Source: DATDRM01 sp035291705
Lineage (GTDB): Bacteria > Chloroflexota > Anaerolineae > Anaerolineales > UBA4823
Direction: 5' to 3'
NCBI GenBank assembly: GCA_035291705.1
Contig: DATDRM010000262.1
Coordinates: forward strand, 1 to 23,056
Length of the DNA stretch: 23,056 bases
The first letter of the stretch is position 1; each line of letters opens with the position of its first letter. Of this stretch, positions 1 to 7,946 are shown piece by piece. Below the pieces are notes generated by a model. That model ran no database searches. It was not told where the DNA came from and saw only the letters and a program-made list of their open reading frames with translations. A program made the position numbers and the translations under genes.

Positions 1-1292
1 TCCCCATAAACCACAGCATAGTGCTGTGACAGTGCTTTATGTGCAAACTGTTCCACACCGCCGTCGGGGATGATCTCCAGAGATGGGAAGTACGGCGCAG
101 GCGGCACCCACCCCAACTCTTCCCACGCGCGCGGTTTCACTCCCTCGCCGGTGATGATGTGCATGCGGTAGCGCTCTCCGTGCAAGGAGATCCTTGCCAG
201 GGTGACCATCCCGGTCTTCATCTGGCCGGTGTTGACGATGCCGCCGGACGATCCGCCCCAGGTATGGCCACGCACGCTGACTTTGCCGCCATCGATGAAA
301 GAGGTGGGCACGAAGCCGCATACGCCAGCCAGCAAGCGGTCGGGGAAATACTCATACATCTCCACGAAGGTCGTGGATTGCCCGGTCAGCAGCCCGAGCA
401 TCGTCTGGGTGATCATGCCAGGCACGTCGTTCTCGCAGACAAAGTGCGCCTTATCGCCCAGCATCGATTGGGCCATGCAGGCGGTGCATCCCATGTACTT
501 GGTCACGCCATACACGCATTTCGTGGAGGCCGCCAGGTACCCGCGCTGGTCGATCTTGTCGTTGAGGGCCAGGGTCAGGCGAGCCACGCGTTCCAGGATC
601 GGCGGGGCGACCGGCTGCTCGAACTCCCAGCTGTTTTGCCACTCTTTGATCTGAGCCTGCACCGCCTCCCTGGGCAGCATCTGCATGGCCTGCTCGATCT
701 CTAGCATATCGTAACTCTCGACCTCGATCCCCAATTTTTTGCGCACCTGCAGCCCATCGAACATGAGCGAATATAGCCCCATATCGGCATAGCCCATCAT
801 ACCGATGCGGGAGTGGGCCAGGATATTGATTGCTTTGGCTGCCAGGCAGAAATCGCGCACTTTGTCCAGGCTCATCGGGCTGTCTGGATAATCATAGATA
901 TACTTGGATTTAGCGCCGAGCAGCTTGAGCGTGTCCAGAGCGGCTGACGTCCCTGCCTGGGCGGCTGGCGAGACCAGGCGACCGTTGACAGTATACCCAC
1001 CCCTCCCCCACAGCAGGATTGGCAGGTGCAGGTAATCACGTAGAATGCCAACAATCACGGGTGTCTCCGTCCAGGCGACCACACAAGCGATGATGGCATC
1101 GTACTCGCTGCCTGCCAATTGCTCCAACCCGCGCGGCACGTCATCGAAGCCGGTCATCGAGTCAGTCTCGGTGACCTGGATACCCATCTCGCGCAAGGCG
1201 TCTGCAGCTTCCCTGCCGCGCCGAGCAATCACCTCCGTCGGGTACCCGTAAAACCCAAATGCAGAAAATCCTACATGGATTTTGTCAAGCAT
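1..1292 (-). CDS. L-fucose/L-arabinose isomerase-like protein, C-terminus cut by window edge
   Basis: A continuous minus-strand frame of 430 codons runs from an ATG at 1292 off the left edge without a stop. The ATG is preceded by a clear GGAGGTGA ribosome site. The protein aligns by eye with the other two isomerase-like proteins of this window: shared blocks are a PILLWG-type strand, an RIGMMGYADMGLY segment, an invariant Lys-Cys followed by a CEND motif (CEGD in the 15616 copy), and a terminal QHYAVVYG where the edge cuts. By comparison with L-fucose isomerase-fold proteins, the Glu of CEND and the His of QHY are likely metal ligands. This is the most divergent of the three copies: the second acidic position reads Glu (FVEMYE) rather than Asp. 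Only roughly 15 to 20 residues should be missing. It probably interconverts an aldose and a ketose, substrate unknown. It is the last visible gene of the left minus-strand module, 95 bases after the M24 gene. Confidence 0.8.
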   Translation of the reverse strand, partial: MLDKIHVGFSAFGFYGYPTEVIARRGREAADALREMGIQVTETDSMTGFDDVPRGLEQLAGSEYDAIIACVVAWTETPVIVGILRDYLHLPILLWGRGGYTVNGRLVSPAAQAGTSAALDTLKLLGAKSKYIYDYPDSPMSLDKVRDFCLAAKAINILAHSRIGMMGYADMGLYSLMFDGLQVRKKLGIEVESYDMLEIEQAMQMLPREAVQAQIKEWQNSWEFEQPVAPPILERVARLTLALNDKIDQRGYLAASTKCVYGVTKYMGCTACMAQSMLGDKAHFVCENDVPGMITQTMLGLLTGQSTTFVEMYEYFPDRLLAGVCGFVPTSFIDGGKVSVRGHTWGGSSGGIVNTGQMKTGMVTLARISLHGERYRMHIITGEGVKPRAWEELGWVPPAPYFPSLEIIPDGGVEQFAHKALSQHYAVVYG

Positions 1293-1387
1293 GATTCACC
1301 TCCATATATTGGATAAATAACGCCCGTCCTTCCGGGCTACCTCGACCGCCGGCTGTCCTCGCTTTCGCGGTAGGAAGAGCATCTTGC

Positions 1388-2479
1388 CTACGATGAGGTA
1401 AGGATTGCAGGTCGTTCCCATGTGCGCTCGCCAAGCACAACCGGTATACACGGCCACTCTCCGGTGACGGTAATGAACTCACATCCGGTTTCGTGCACGA
1501 TCATCGTGTCTTCGGATTTAATCCCGGTGATGGATGGATTCCAGGCGAATGATTGTTCAGCCAGGGCGATTTCATTGCAGGTTGGAGTACCTTCGTAATC
1601 GCGCGACATATAACCGGCCGCTCCGCCCTGGTTGTGCTTCCGCCATTCACCCGGGAAGCCCACCTGAGCATAGGCATCGATCCCACGCTGAAAGATGTCC
1701 GAAACGCTGCTCCCGAGCGTGGTAGCTGCGTTGAAAGCTGCGTCCACATATGCGCAAGCTTCCTGTTTATGGGCTAACTCATCCGGAAGTGTGCCTATAT
1801 GGACGAAGCGCGTCGCCGAAGCCACCAGCCCCCAACGCCGTCCGCAGATCGCCAGCATGGCATAGCGCTCGAGCTGCTTTTGCGTGGGGATGGGGTGGCG
1901 ATAGCGATAAATGCGCTCGTCCACCCCCACCAGCAACATGATCGGCGTGATCCCCTGGTCGAGCGCCTGGGCTGCGATCAACCCGGCAATCTGTACTTCG
2001 CTCATTCCTGGACGCACAGCGCGGGCAGCGTGTTCGAGGGCTTGACCGGTATGGTAGCCCACCCAGCGATAGCGTTCGACTTCCTGCGGAGTAAGCTGGA
2101 AGCGCAAGCGAGATATTTCCGCCGATAGATCCTGCGCGTCTAGCCCAGGCCAATCGGATGCCCACCGCAAATTCTGGACAATGTCATCGAAGCGCGGTGC
2201 TCCGTGATACCAGGGCGTGACATGAAACTCGTATCCCAGGTCTTCCAGGCGGTCTTCATCTCGCAGGCGCGGATATTCGACCGAGTTGCAAATTACGTAG
2301 TCCTTCTTGCGCGTCACCAACAACCCCGCCTCGGCGCGGTCCGAGTTGATCATCACGACCGGCTCCAAGCCCCCGGTGAGCCAGGCAAAGTTCGCTACCT
2401 GGGAGAGGTAGATCGCATCCAGGTTGTGTTGGTCTAAAAAAACCTGCAGTCGTTGCCTTTTCTCGGTGAGTTCATCCAT
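1388..2479 (-). CDS. M24 (creatinase/aminopeptidase P)-fold protein lacking the usual metal ligands
   Basis: The N-terminal half has the creatinase-like domain (LDAIYLSQVANFAWLTGG) and the C-terminal half the pita-bread M24 domain. The metallopeptidase ligand set appears degraded: the usual Asp-x-Gly...Ser-Asp-x-Thr-Arg stretch reads ICGRRWGLVASATRF, the Gly-His-Gly motif reads NQGGAAGY, and the Glu-Pro-Gly motif reads WNPSITG. Only the last Glu, in KSEDTMIV, and an Arg-His-Pro near residue 195 remain. Creatinase itself is a metal-free member of this fold, so a hydrolase of a small C-N compound is possible, as is a non-catalytic role. Start: an ATG at 2479 with GGTGAG close upstream is preferred; an in-frame GTG at 2488 with GGGGAG upstream is the alternative (366 aa). 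The gene lies 33 bases after the aldolase gene and in the same transcription unit. Confidence 0.75.
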   Translation of the reverse strand: MDELTEKRQRLQVFLDQHNLDAIYLSQVANFAWLTGGLEPVVMINSDRAEAGLLVTRKKDYVICNSVEYPRLRDEDRLEDLGYEFHVTPWYHGAPRFDDIVQNLRWASDWPGLDAQDLSAEISRLRFQLTPQEVERYRWVGYHTGQALEHAARAVRPGMSEVQIAGLIAAQALDQGITPIMLLVGVDERIYRYRHPIPTQKQLERYAMLAICGRRWGLVASATRFVHIGTLPDELAHKQEACAYVDAAFNAATTLGSSVSDIFQRGIDAYAQVGFPGEWRKHNQGGAAGYMSRDYEGTPTCNEIALAEQSFAWNPSITGIKSEDTMIVHETGCEFITVTGEWPCIPVVLGERTWERPAILTSS

Positions 2480-2512
2480 ATTACTCACCCACTCCCCATA
2501 CAGCCGGGTATT

Positions 2513-3331
2513 TCACTCCAGCCCAAATTTGGCAGCTACCTTATCCGGGTCTGCCTGGGTTTTGACCACTTCCTTGAGCGCATCCAGAAAGCGTTCGGGC
2601 TGGCGCGCCTGGATCACATTCCTGCCAAAGACCACCCCACGTGCGCCCGCGCGCACCGCGGAGCCTGCCAGGCGTAGTGCGTCCTTCTCAAATGGGGTCT
2701 TCTTGGCTCCTAAAGCCAAAATCGGTACCGGTGTGCTGGCGGTTACATCTTCAAAGTTTTTTCCCGTGTAGAATGTCTTGACCATGTCCACGCCTAATTC
2801 CGCTACAACCCGGCACCCGATGCGTACGATCTCATGCAGGTCCGCTGGATTGGCGTCGTCGCCGCCTGTGGGGAACACTTCCCCGATCAACGGGATGCCC
2901 AGAGTGCGCTTCTCGTTAATATATCGCGAGAGCAGCTCAACGTTCTTAGCGTCTTCTTTCTGGTCGGGGTTTTGCAAGGTCAAACTGGTCAGCACAACGT
3001 CTGCCCCTTGCGCCACCGCCTCGGCAATCGAGAGCATGGGCACACTGTGAGAGTGCGAATAATTCCATATGGAGAGGTAATTCGAAGCAAAGTTCAGGCG
3101 CAAAATCATCGCGGGAGCGCCGCGCTGCTCGAAAACGCTCGAACAATGTACAGCCATCCCGGGTGACACTAAGATGGCGTCCGCTCCACCGAGAGCATTT
3201 AGCACTTGCGGCAGGTTGATCATCCCGGGAAGTGGTCCAAAATAAAGGCCATGATCGATTGCAACGACGACTGCATTTTGCCCGCCCGAGAACAGGCGGG
3301 ATAACCTGACTTTTTCTCCTGTAGTCGGCAT
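2513..3331 (-). CDS. Class I aldolase of the DeoC/FbaB/LsrF family (copy 1)
   Basis: A 272-residue TIM-barrel aldolase, full length for the family. Seen in the sequence: AIDHG near the N-terminus (Asp26), GIPLIGEVFPTGG at about 145-157, the Schiff-base motif MVKTFYTG with Lys185 and Tyr188, and a C-terminal GARGVVFGRNVIQ phosphate-binding loop. Relatives include archaeal-type fructose-bisphosphate aldolase, LsrF (AI-2 breakdown) and ADH synthase (aromatic precursor pathway), so the substrate is probably a phosphorylated ketose or diketone but cannot be fixed. The start ATG has AAAGGAAA upstream. It follows a DeoR-type regulator by 93 bases, the same gene-family pairing as the DeoR and aldolase genes at 17269 and 21194. 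This copy carries a longer C-terminus (ADPDKVAAKFGLE) than the other. Confidence 0.85.
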   Translation of the reverse strand: MPTTGEKVRLSRLFSGGQNAVVVAIDHGLYFGPLPGMINLPQVLNALGGADAILVSPGMAVHCSSVFEQRGAPAMILRLNFASNYLSIWNYSHSHSVPMLSIAEAVAQGADVVLTSLTLQNPDQKEDAKNVELLSRYINEKRTLGIPLIGEVFPTGGDDANPADLHEIVRIGCRVVAELGVDMVKTFYTGKNFEDVTASTPVPILALGAKKTPFEKDALRLAGSAVRAGARGVVFGRNVIQARQPERFLDALKEVVKTQADPDKVAAKFGLE

Positions 3332-3365
3332 GATTATTTCCTTTCTCTAGATTTGAATAGAACTC

Positions 3366-3400
3366 ATCTCAAAAATGGTGGGTTGGGGTGTTTTTGAGAT
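3366..3400. repeat. Inverted repeat between regulator and aldolase genes
   Basis: ATCTCAAAAA at 3366-3375 is perfectly repeated in inverse at 3391-3400, around a 15-base G-rich (plus-strand) loop. It lies in the 93-base gap between the stop of the DeoR-type gene and the aldolase start, about 35 bases ahead of the aldolase ATG. It may be an operator for the adjacent regulator, a weak attenuator, or an mRNA processing hairpin. No U-tract follows it on the minus strand, so a simple intrinsic terminator is less likely. Confidence 0.5.
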
Positions 3401-3424
3401 AGCTCCTAGTTACTTCCTGGCGAA

Positions 3425-4204
3425 TCAGGCCAGGATCAACTCCACGCCTGAATTGTCTATCGATTTGACAAAGTCAGGCGGTGCATCTGTATCAGTGACC
3501 AGCTTGCTCACTTTGTCCAATGGGATCAGTGTTATTAGCCCAATCACCCCGATCTTGCTCGAGTCGGCCACCACGATCACTTCTTTGGATGCTTGAAGCA
3601 TGTAACGGTCAACATCTGCTTCGAGGACATCGGCTGTGGTAATCCCATTGGCTAATGTTATCCCATCTGCGCCCAGGAACAGTTTATCGGCTCCCACGTA
3701 CTTGAGATTTTCCACGGTTTGAGGACCTGCCAGCGCCTCGTATTCCGGCAGGTAGATGCCGCCCAGCAATACCAGGCGAATCCCAGGGCAGTCTCCGATT
3801 TCACGGAAGATCGGCAAGGAAGCCGTATAAGCAGTGAGGTCGCCGGCGAGGCGCAGTTCAGAGCAGATGTGATGGGCAACCTGCAAAGTTGTGGTGCCTG
3901 AATCCAGGATGACACTCTCGCCCGCCTGGATCAGGCTGGCAGCCGCCCGGCCAATTCGCTCTTTTTTCTCCCGGTTCAGGTTCATTTTCGATGAGTGGTC
4001 CTTCCCGAGCCGGTAATGGGGCAGCGCAACTGCCCCACCCTGCACGCGCTTGAGAAGCCCGAGCTCTTCCAGGACCTCCAGGTCTTTCCGGATAGACGCC
4101 TCTGAGACGCCCAGCTGGGCGCTCAGCTCTCTTGTGCTGGCGTTCCGTTGCCTATCCAGGAGCGCGATAATTTGAGAGCGCCTATGGTCGGCAAAAGTAG
4201 TCAT
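3425..4204 (-). CDS. DeoR-family transcriptional regulator (copy 1)
   Basis: The N-terminal DeoR helix-turn-helix is clear: HRRSQIIALL, then LGVSEASIRKDLEVLEE and KRVQGGAVAL. The C-terminal sugar-phosphate sensing domain shows DSGTTTLQVA, LVLLGGIY, KLFLGADGI and VVADSSKIG, the usual effector-binding blocks. Such proteins are typically repressors released by a phosphorylated sugar. I choose the ATG at 4204; an in-frame TTG at 4228 would add eight residues (MDTHHEQP). Neither start has a strong ribosome site. The sensing domain is strikingly like that of the regulator at 17269 (for example the shared VLEA-VDR and LVTDTDAP/LITDTDAP blocks), and both regulators accompany an aldolase gene, so they probably sense related ligands. 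It likely controls its own transcription and the aldolase, M24 and isomerase genes after it. Confidence 0.9.
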   Translation of the reverse strand: MTTFADHRRSQIIALLDRQRNASTRELSAQLGVSEASIRKDLEVLEELGLLKRVQGGAVALPHYRLGKDHSSKMNLNREKKERIGRAAASLIQAGESVILDSGTTTLQVAHHICSELRLAGDLTAYTASLPIFREIGDCPGIRLVLLGGIYLPEYEALAGPQTVENLKYVGADKLFLGADGITLANGITTADVLEADVDRYMLQASKEVIVVADSSKIGVIGLITLIPLDKVSKLVTDTDAPPDFVKSIDNSGVELILA

Positions 4205-4260
4205 AGGTTGCTCGTGGTGGGTATCCAAAAACGCCGAAAATCAGAATGTTACCGCTACAT

Positions 4261-4320
4261 GTAGGGGCACAGCTACATCGTAAGAAACTTAGGTGCCGGT
4301 ACTGTCTGCGGTGCCCCTAC
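4261..4320. repeat. Palindromic interspersed repeat (GTAGGGGCAC type)
   Basis: GTAGGGGCAC at 4261-4270 is exactly complemented by GTGCCCCTAC at 4311-4320, with 40 bases between. It occupies most of the 151-base gap between the permease stop and the regulator start. Arms of this GTAGGGGC...GCCCCTAC form are, as far as I know, common dispersed palindromes in Chloroflexota and some other bacterial genomes. It may shape the permease mRNA 3' end as a hairpin. A short palindrome CTACATGTAG overlaps its left edge. Confidence 0.6.
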
Positions 4321-4355
4321 TTTTTGGATAACTCCGCTATTCGAAAACCAGCAAT

Positions 4356-5996
4356 TTATTCAGGCGGCAGCTCCTTGAACACCAGGGAGATATCTATCCC
4401 TTCGCTCTTGCGCATAAAGTGAGCCACGTAGTACAGCACAGCTGAAATTACGATCACTGCAACCGTGATAACAATGGCGAGCATCCACTGCGATTGCGGG
4501 AGCAAATATTTAAACACCACGTATCCGTAGAGGATCTCTGCCAGGATGGAGATGATACCTGCAATCACCGCCAGCGGTATGCCGAGGAATTCGATCTTGG
4601 CTGCGGAGGTTTTGTATAGATCTTTCAGCCGATAAGGGAACACAATCGCCGAAAGACCAACCAGGGTGATGGGAGGGATGCCGAACAAGCCGGCGATCAA
4701 GATCACGGTCATAAAGGTGGGTGAGAAGATTGCCCAGATCAAGCAGACGACCCCAATGACCGTGCACACAATCAGGCCTGTGATCGGAGCGTGTGTGCGC
4801 TCATTCACATCCGCCAGCTTTGCCGGAGCTACGCGGTCAAACGCCATGGCAAAGAAGGCGCGGATGGGTTGCACGAACTGGATAAAGTGCACCAGCGGCA
4901 ACCAGGCAATGAACGTGAACGAGATGATGAACGGCAGCAGGAAGCCACCCGGGATCACACTGGTCAGGAGCACCAGGTAAGGTGGAGCAGGCAGGGCATA
5001 AGCAGCAGGATTAGCAGTGCTCAGGTAGTTTACCGAAGCCATGAACTGCTGGCCGACCGTCTTGTAGAGCAGCATGGTCCAGATGATGAATATGGCGTAC
5101 TGGATCACGGTCGCCCACAAGATGGCGTACCATTGCCGGCGGGTGGCGCCGCCCTTGATCTCGCCCGACATATGTACTGACCACCAGCTCCACATGCCGA
5201 AAGTCAATAGCGCGCCGACTGCTGCCAGAGTGGGCCCCAGGGAATACGTCCCCGGCCATGCCATCCCAGACGCGGCTGCCTGCTGGATCATATAATTGTA
5301 GGAATCTGCCTGCCCAGTATACGTCTGGGCATAGGCGTTGAACCTTTCAACAAAGGTCGCCGGGTTATTGATGAGCAAGATGATGCCCATCAAGACCAGA
5401 CCACCGAAGGCAAGCCACCACAGCACCATCTGCACCTTCATAGTGGCGCGCATACCTGCCGCCAGCATCACAACACAGATCGCAATAGCGATCAGGCCGA
5501 TGATGAGCTTAGCCCCTGTTCCGGTAAGGGCATTCCCGATGTCGACCAGGGCAACATTACCGGTGATGGAACCAACCACCTGGAAGGCAGGTACCAAACC
5601 AAACACCGTCCACGCCCACCCCCAGTACCCGATGGACAGGAAGCCGGAGAACATCAGGCTGATGCTGCTGATCATCCCTAGGGCCGGGTGAAGGGTGCGG
5701 CTGACCAGGATATAGTCGCCGCCTGTGCGCGGCATGGCAACTGCCAGCAAGCCGAAGGCAGTCGCAATGAACGCCCCTAATACGAAGGCAATCACCATGC
5801 CTAAGATCATGTTCACGCCTGGGAAAGCACCCAGGATCCAGAACAGCGAAAAGGCCAGGATCAAGCCCGGCACAGCCGGAAGCATGTTATAGACAATGGT
5901 CTGGCCCATGGTGATCTCGCGCACCAGGCCGGTAGCTTTACGAAGGTAAAGCCCGCCGGCGGCGCTTTTTTCTTGACCGGTTGTAGTAGTAGACAT
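4356..5996 (-). CDS. APC-superfamily amino acid/polyamine permease
   Basis: A 546-residue integral membrane protein with about 12 hydrophobic segments, no cleavable signal, and a cytoplasmic N-terminus. The first segment (QTIVYNMLPAVPGLILAFSL) and the following AVAMPRTGGDYILVSR block match the amino-acid-permease (AA_permease_2) group of the APC superfamily, which are secondary transporters driven by proton or sodium gradients or by exchange. AGAGGAGA sits just ahead of the ATG. It is the only transporter in the window, which is unusual for a locus full of sugar-type enzymes and hints that the imported compound bears an amino group. It starts 200 bases after the metallophosphoesterase gene; that gap contains no promoter I trust, though it is long enough to hold one. 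The substrate is not readable from sequence. Confidence 0.85.
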   Translation of the reverse strand: MSTTTTGQEKSAAGGLYLRKATGLVREITMGQTIVYNMLPAVPGLILAFSLFWILGAFPGVNMILGMVIAFVLGAFIATAFGLLAVAMPRTGGDYILVSRTLHPALGMISSISLMFSGFLSIGYWGWAWTVFGLVPAFQVVGSITGNVALVDIGNALTGTGAKLIIGLIAIAICVVMLAAGMRATMKVQMVLWWLAFGGLVLMGIILLINNPATFVERFNAYAQTYTGQADSYNYMIQQAAASGMAWPGTYSLGPTLAAVGALLTFGMWSWWSVHMSGEIKGGATRRQWYAILWATVIQYAIFIIWTMLLYKTVGQQFMASVNYLSTANPAAYALPAPPYLVLLTSVIPGGFLLPFIISFTFIAWLPLVHFIQFVQPIRAFFAMAFDRVAPAKLADVNERTHAPITGLIVCTVIGVVCLIWAIFSPTFMTVILIAGLFGIPPITLVGLSAIVFPYRLKDLYKTSAAKIEFLGIPLAVIAGIISILAEILYGYVVFKYLLPQSQWMLAIVITVAVIVISAVLYYVAHFMRKSEGIDISLVFKELPPE

Positions 5997-6196
5997 TGCA
6001 ATTCTCCTCTTTATTGACCTACTCCAGTTGAATCCTCTTTTTGAAAATCCTAGAACCTATCCAAAATTCGGGAGAGGTGGATGTCAGCCCCACACCCACA
6101 CCCAAATAATTTCCAGATAGATCCTTACGCAAAATGAAGCGTGGTAAAGAATACGTTTTGATCAGATAGATGACCTCCTTTCTCCGGCTGTGGGAC

Positions 6197-7162
6197 TTAT
6201 CCCCTCACCATTTGATAAGTTTCTAAACCGTCTTTTTTGAGACCAACGATTGCGCCGCACAACATCCCGTCCGTATAGGCGCTTCCAGGGTTAATGCACA
6301 GGGTTCTCCCAATGCGGGCCATCCCGTCCGACTCATGGACATGGCCGTGTAGCCCTAATAGGGGTTGGTGTTTCTCGATATAGGCGCGCACCGATTTACT
6401 GCCCACCGGCAATAGAATCGGCTGCCCCATTTGAGTGTGGATCTGGAAATCTTCTTTGAGCTCGGGAGCGGTATCCAGGCGGCTGTCATAAGGCGGCGCG
6501 TGGAAGTTGACCACCAGGTTCTGAGGCGCCTTTACCGCAGGAGTCATCGCTTCCATCTTCTCCATTAGCCGCTCTTCGCTAAGCTCACGCTCGGTATTCC
6601 AGGGCGTCGGGTTGGAATATCCCAGGCTGATCATCTCGTGGTATTCGTCCAGTTGCACGCATTGCTCATCGGCGTTAACTACGATTCCTGAAGCGGAAAG
6701 GAGAGCTGCCACCTGGGGGGGATCATCGTTACCCAGCATCATATAACAGGTAACGTTTGCACCCTTCAACTTTTCAGCCGCCACTTCCAGCCAGCTTGTT
6801 ACAGAAGTTAGCACCGTATCCAGGAAGACCTGCTCGTGGTATTCAGCATCATGCTGCAAGCGTTCGACCTCTTCCGGTTCCATATTGCGGGGGTAAAAAC
6901 CGTTGTAGTTGATCAGGCGGTAAAGCTCATCCAGCTCAGCCTGGGTGTTGGCGCTGTAATCGCTCCCCATCAGATGGCAGGTATACTCCCCGCCCCGGCG
7001 GACACAAGGGATAAGAGCTTTCCCTGTGATATCTCCTCCCAAGACCAGGATTGGCACCCCGTAGACCTTGGCTGCGTTCAGAAACTTACGGAACAACCTT
7101 TCAGAGCCATGTATATCGGTGGCATAGAACAAGCGCGTTAATGGTTGCTTTTTAAACAACAT
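6197..7162 (-). CDS. Calcineurin-like metallophosphoesterase
   Basis: All five motifs of the binuclear metallophosphoesterase fold are visible: ATDIHGS (Asp16, His18), GGDITG (Asp44), GNDD (Asn145, Asp146), NFHAPP (His221) and LHGHVHES (His274, His276). At 321 residues it is longer than minimal members because of an insertion at about 50-125 between the second and third motifs (VRRGGEYTCHLMG onwards). Family members cleave phosphate mono- or diesters, nucleotides or nucleotidyl-sugars; the substrate here is unknown. The ATG follows AAAAGGAGC. It begins 14 bases after the nucleotidyltransferase gene, so the two are almost certainly cotranscribed, which raises the possibility that one removes what the other adds. 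No signal peptide is seen, so it is cytoplasmic. Confidence 0.85.
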   Translation of the reverse strand: MLFKKQPLTRLFYATDIHGSERLFRKFLNAAKVYGVPILVLGGDITGKALIPCVRRGGEYTCHLMGSDYSANTQAELDELYRLINYNGFYPRNMEPEEVERLQHDAEYHEQVFLDTVLTSVTSWLEVAAEKLKGANVTCYMMLGNDDPPQVAALLSASGIVVNADEQCVQLDEYHEMISLGYSNPTPWNTERELSEERLMEKMEAMTPAVKAPQNLVVNFHAPPYDSRLDTAPELKEDFQIHTQMGQPILLPVGSKSVRAYIEKHQPLLGLHGHVHESDGMARIGRTLCINPGSAYTDGMLCGAIVGLKKDGLETYQMVRG

Positions 7163-7176
7163 CGGATGCTCCTTTT

Positions 7177-7935
7177 CTAGCTCCGCCGCACCTCTTCAGG
7201 TAATTCGTACCATTGAACCCGATCCCCAATCCGAGCGCGCATCTTCCATTTCACCGATTTTGGCGTACCATCGATCATGGTCCACAATTTCTGTATTTGT
7301 TGCTCTACCGGATACGGACCAATCTGTGGCAGGTTCCTTACGTGATCCTGGAGTTGTTCCAGGTTGATTTGAATGGTACGGTATAGCCCCCAATCCAGCG
7401 CAGTGAGATGGGAAATGTAACTTCCATTGATATTTTCGCCATCTTGATCATTGATGGGGTGATCGCAGAATAGCGTCACCAGGTCGTTCATATCCTTGGG
7501 ATTGGTCTGTACGATCTGGAGCTTGGTCAGGAGCAGGTCCGCCAGCGGCAGCGTGCGCTGGTCAACACTGATCCGGGAGCGGAAGTCCAGCTTATGGCAC
7601 ATGAGCATCTCATTGAACAAGACGTCAACCTGGCGTTCGTTATGAGGGTCATAGAAAAGCAGGCGGCTGCGTCCGTGCAGTGAGTTGAAGTACTTATCTA
7701 CCTCATAGCCGAGTCCGGTCAGGAACTGTTTGATTTCAGAACTATGCGAGCTCAAGCCCAGCAGATCCAGGTCAGCATAATTTCGGCGGAGCAGCTCGTG
7801 ATCAGCGCTCGGGCAGCGCAGCCATATGGCAGACCCGCCAATCAGGCGCACAGGCACGCTGGATTGTGTCAGAGCGCTGGCTACCCGCCTGGCCTCATCC
7901 CGGATATCCTGGAGAGGTTTTTGTGGTTCATTCAC
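7177..7935 (-). CDS. Nucleotidyltransferase-fold protein (AbiEii-like)
   Basis: A 252-residue protein with the polymerase-beta nucleotidyltransferase signature: RLIGGSAIWL (Gly33-Gly34-Ser35), YADLDLLG (Asp55, Asp57) and a third acid in RQVDVLF (Asp104). The block PLADLLLTKLQIVQTNPKDMNDL resembles the region after the catalytic core of AbiEii-type proteins. Such proteins transfer a nucleotide to protein, RNA or a small molecule; some act as toxins, others as resistance or metabolic enzymes. I see no AbiEi-type antitoxin gene beside it, so a metabolic role is more likely. The start is a GTG at 7935; its ribosome site AAGGTAGG overlaps the kinase stop codon 11 bases upstream, so translation is probably coupled to the kinase. 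Function is uncertain. Confidence 0.75.
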   Translation of the reverse strand: MNEPQKPLQDIRDEARRVASALTQSSVPVRLIGGSAIWLRCPSADHELLRRNYADLDLLGLSSHSSEIKQFLTGLGYEVDKYFNSLHGRSRLLFYDPHNERQVDVLFNEMLMCHKLDFRSRISVDQRTLPLADLLLTKLQIVQTNPKDMNDLVTLFCDHPINDQDGENINGSYISHLTALDWGLYRTIQINLEQLQDHVRNLPQIGPYPVEQQIQKLWTMIDGTPKSVKWKMRARIGDRVQWYELPEEVRRS

Positions 7936-7946
7936 AAGATAGATAC

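Noticed and set aside
1322..1337. GCCCG/CGGGC hairpin between M24 and isomerase copy 1 genes
   Set aside because: Only a 5-bp stem with no U-tract in either direction; too weak to call a terminator.
7177..7935. AbiE-type toxin-antitoxin system
   Set aside because: Only the nucleotidyltransferase half is present; neighbours are a kinase and a phosphoesterase, and no AbiEi-like antitoxin gene is seen.
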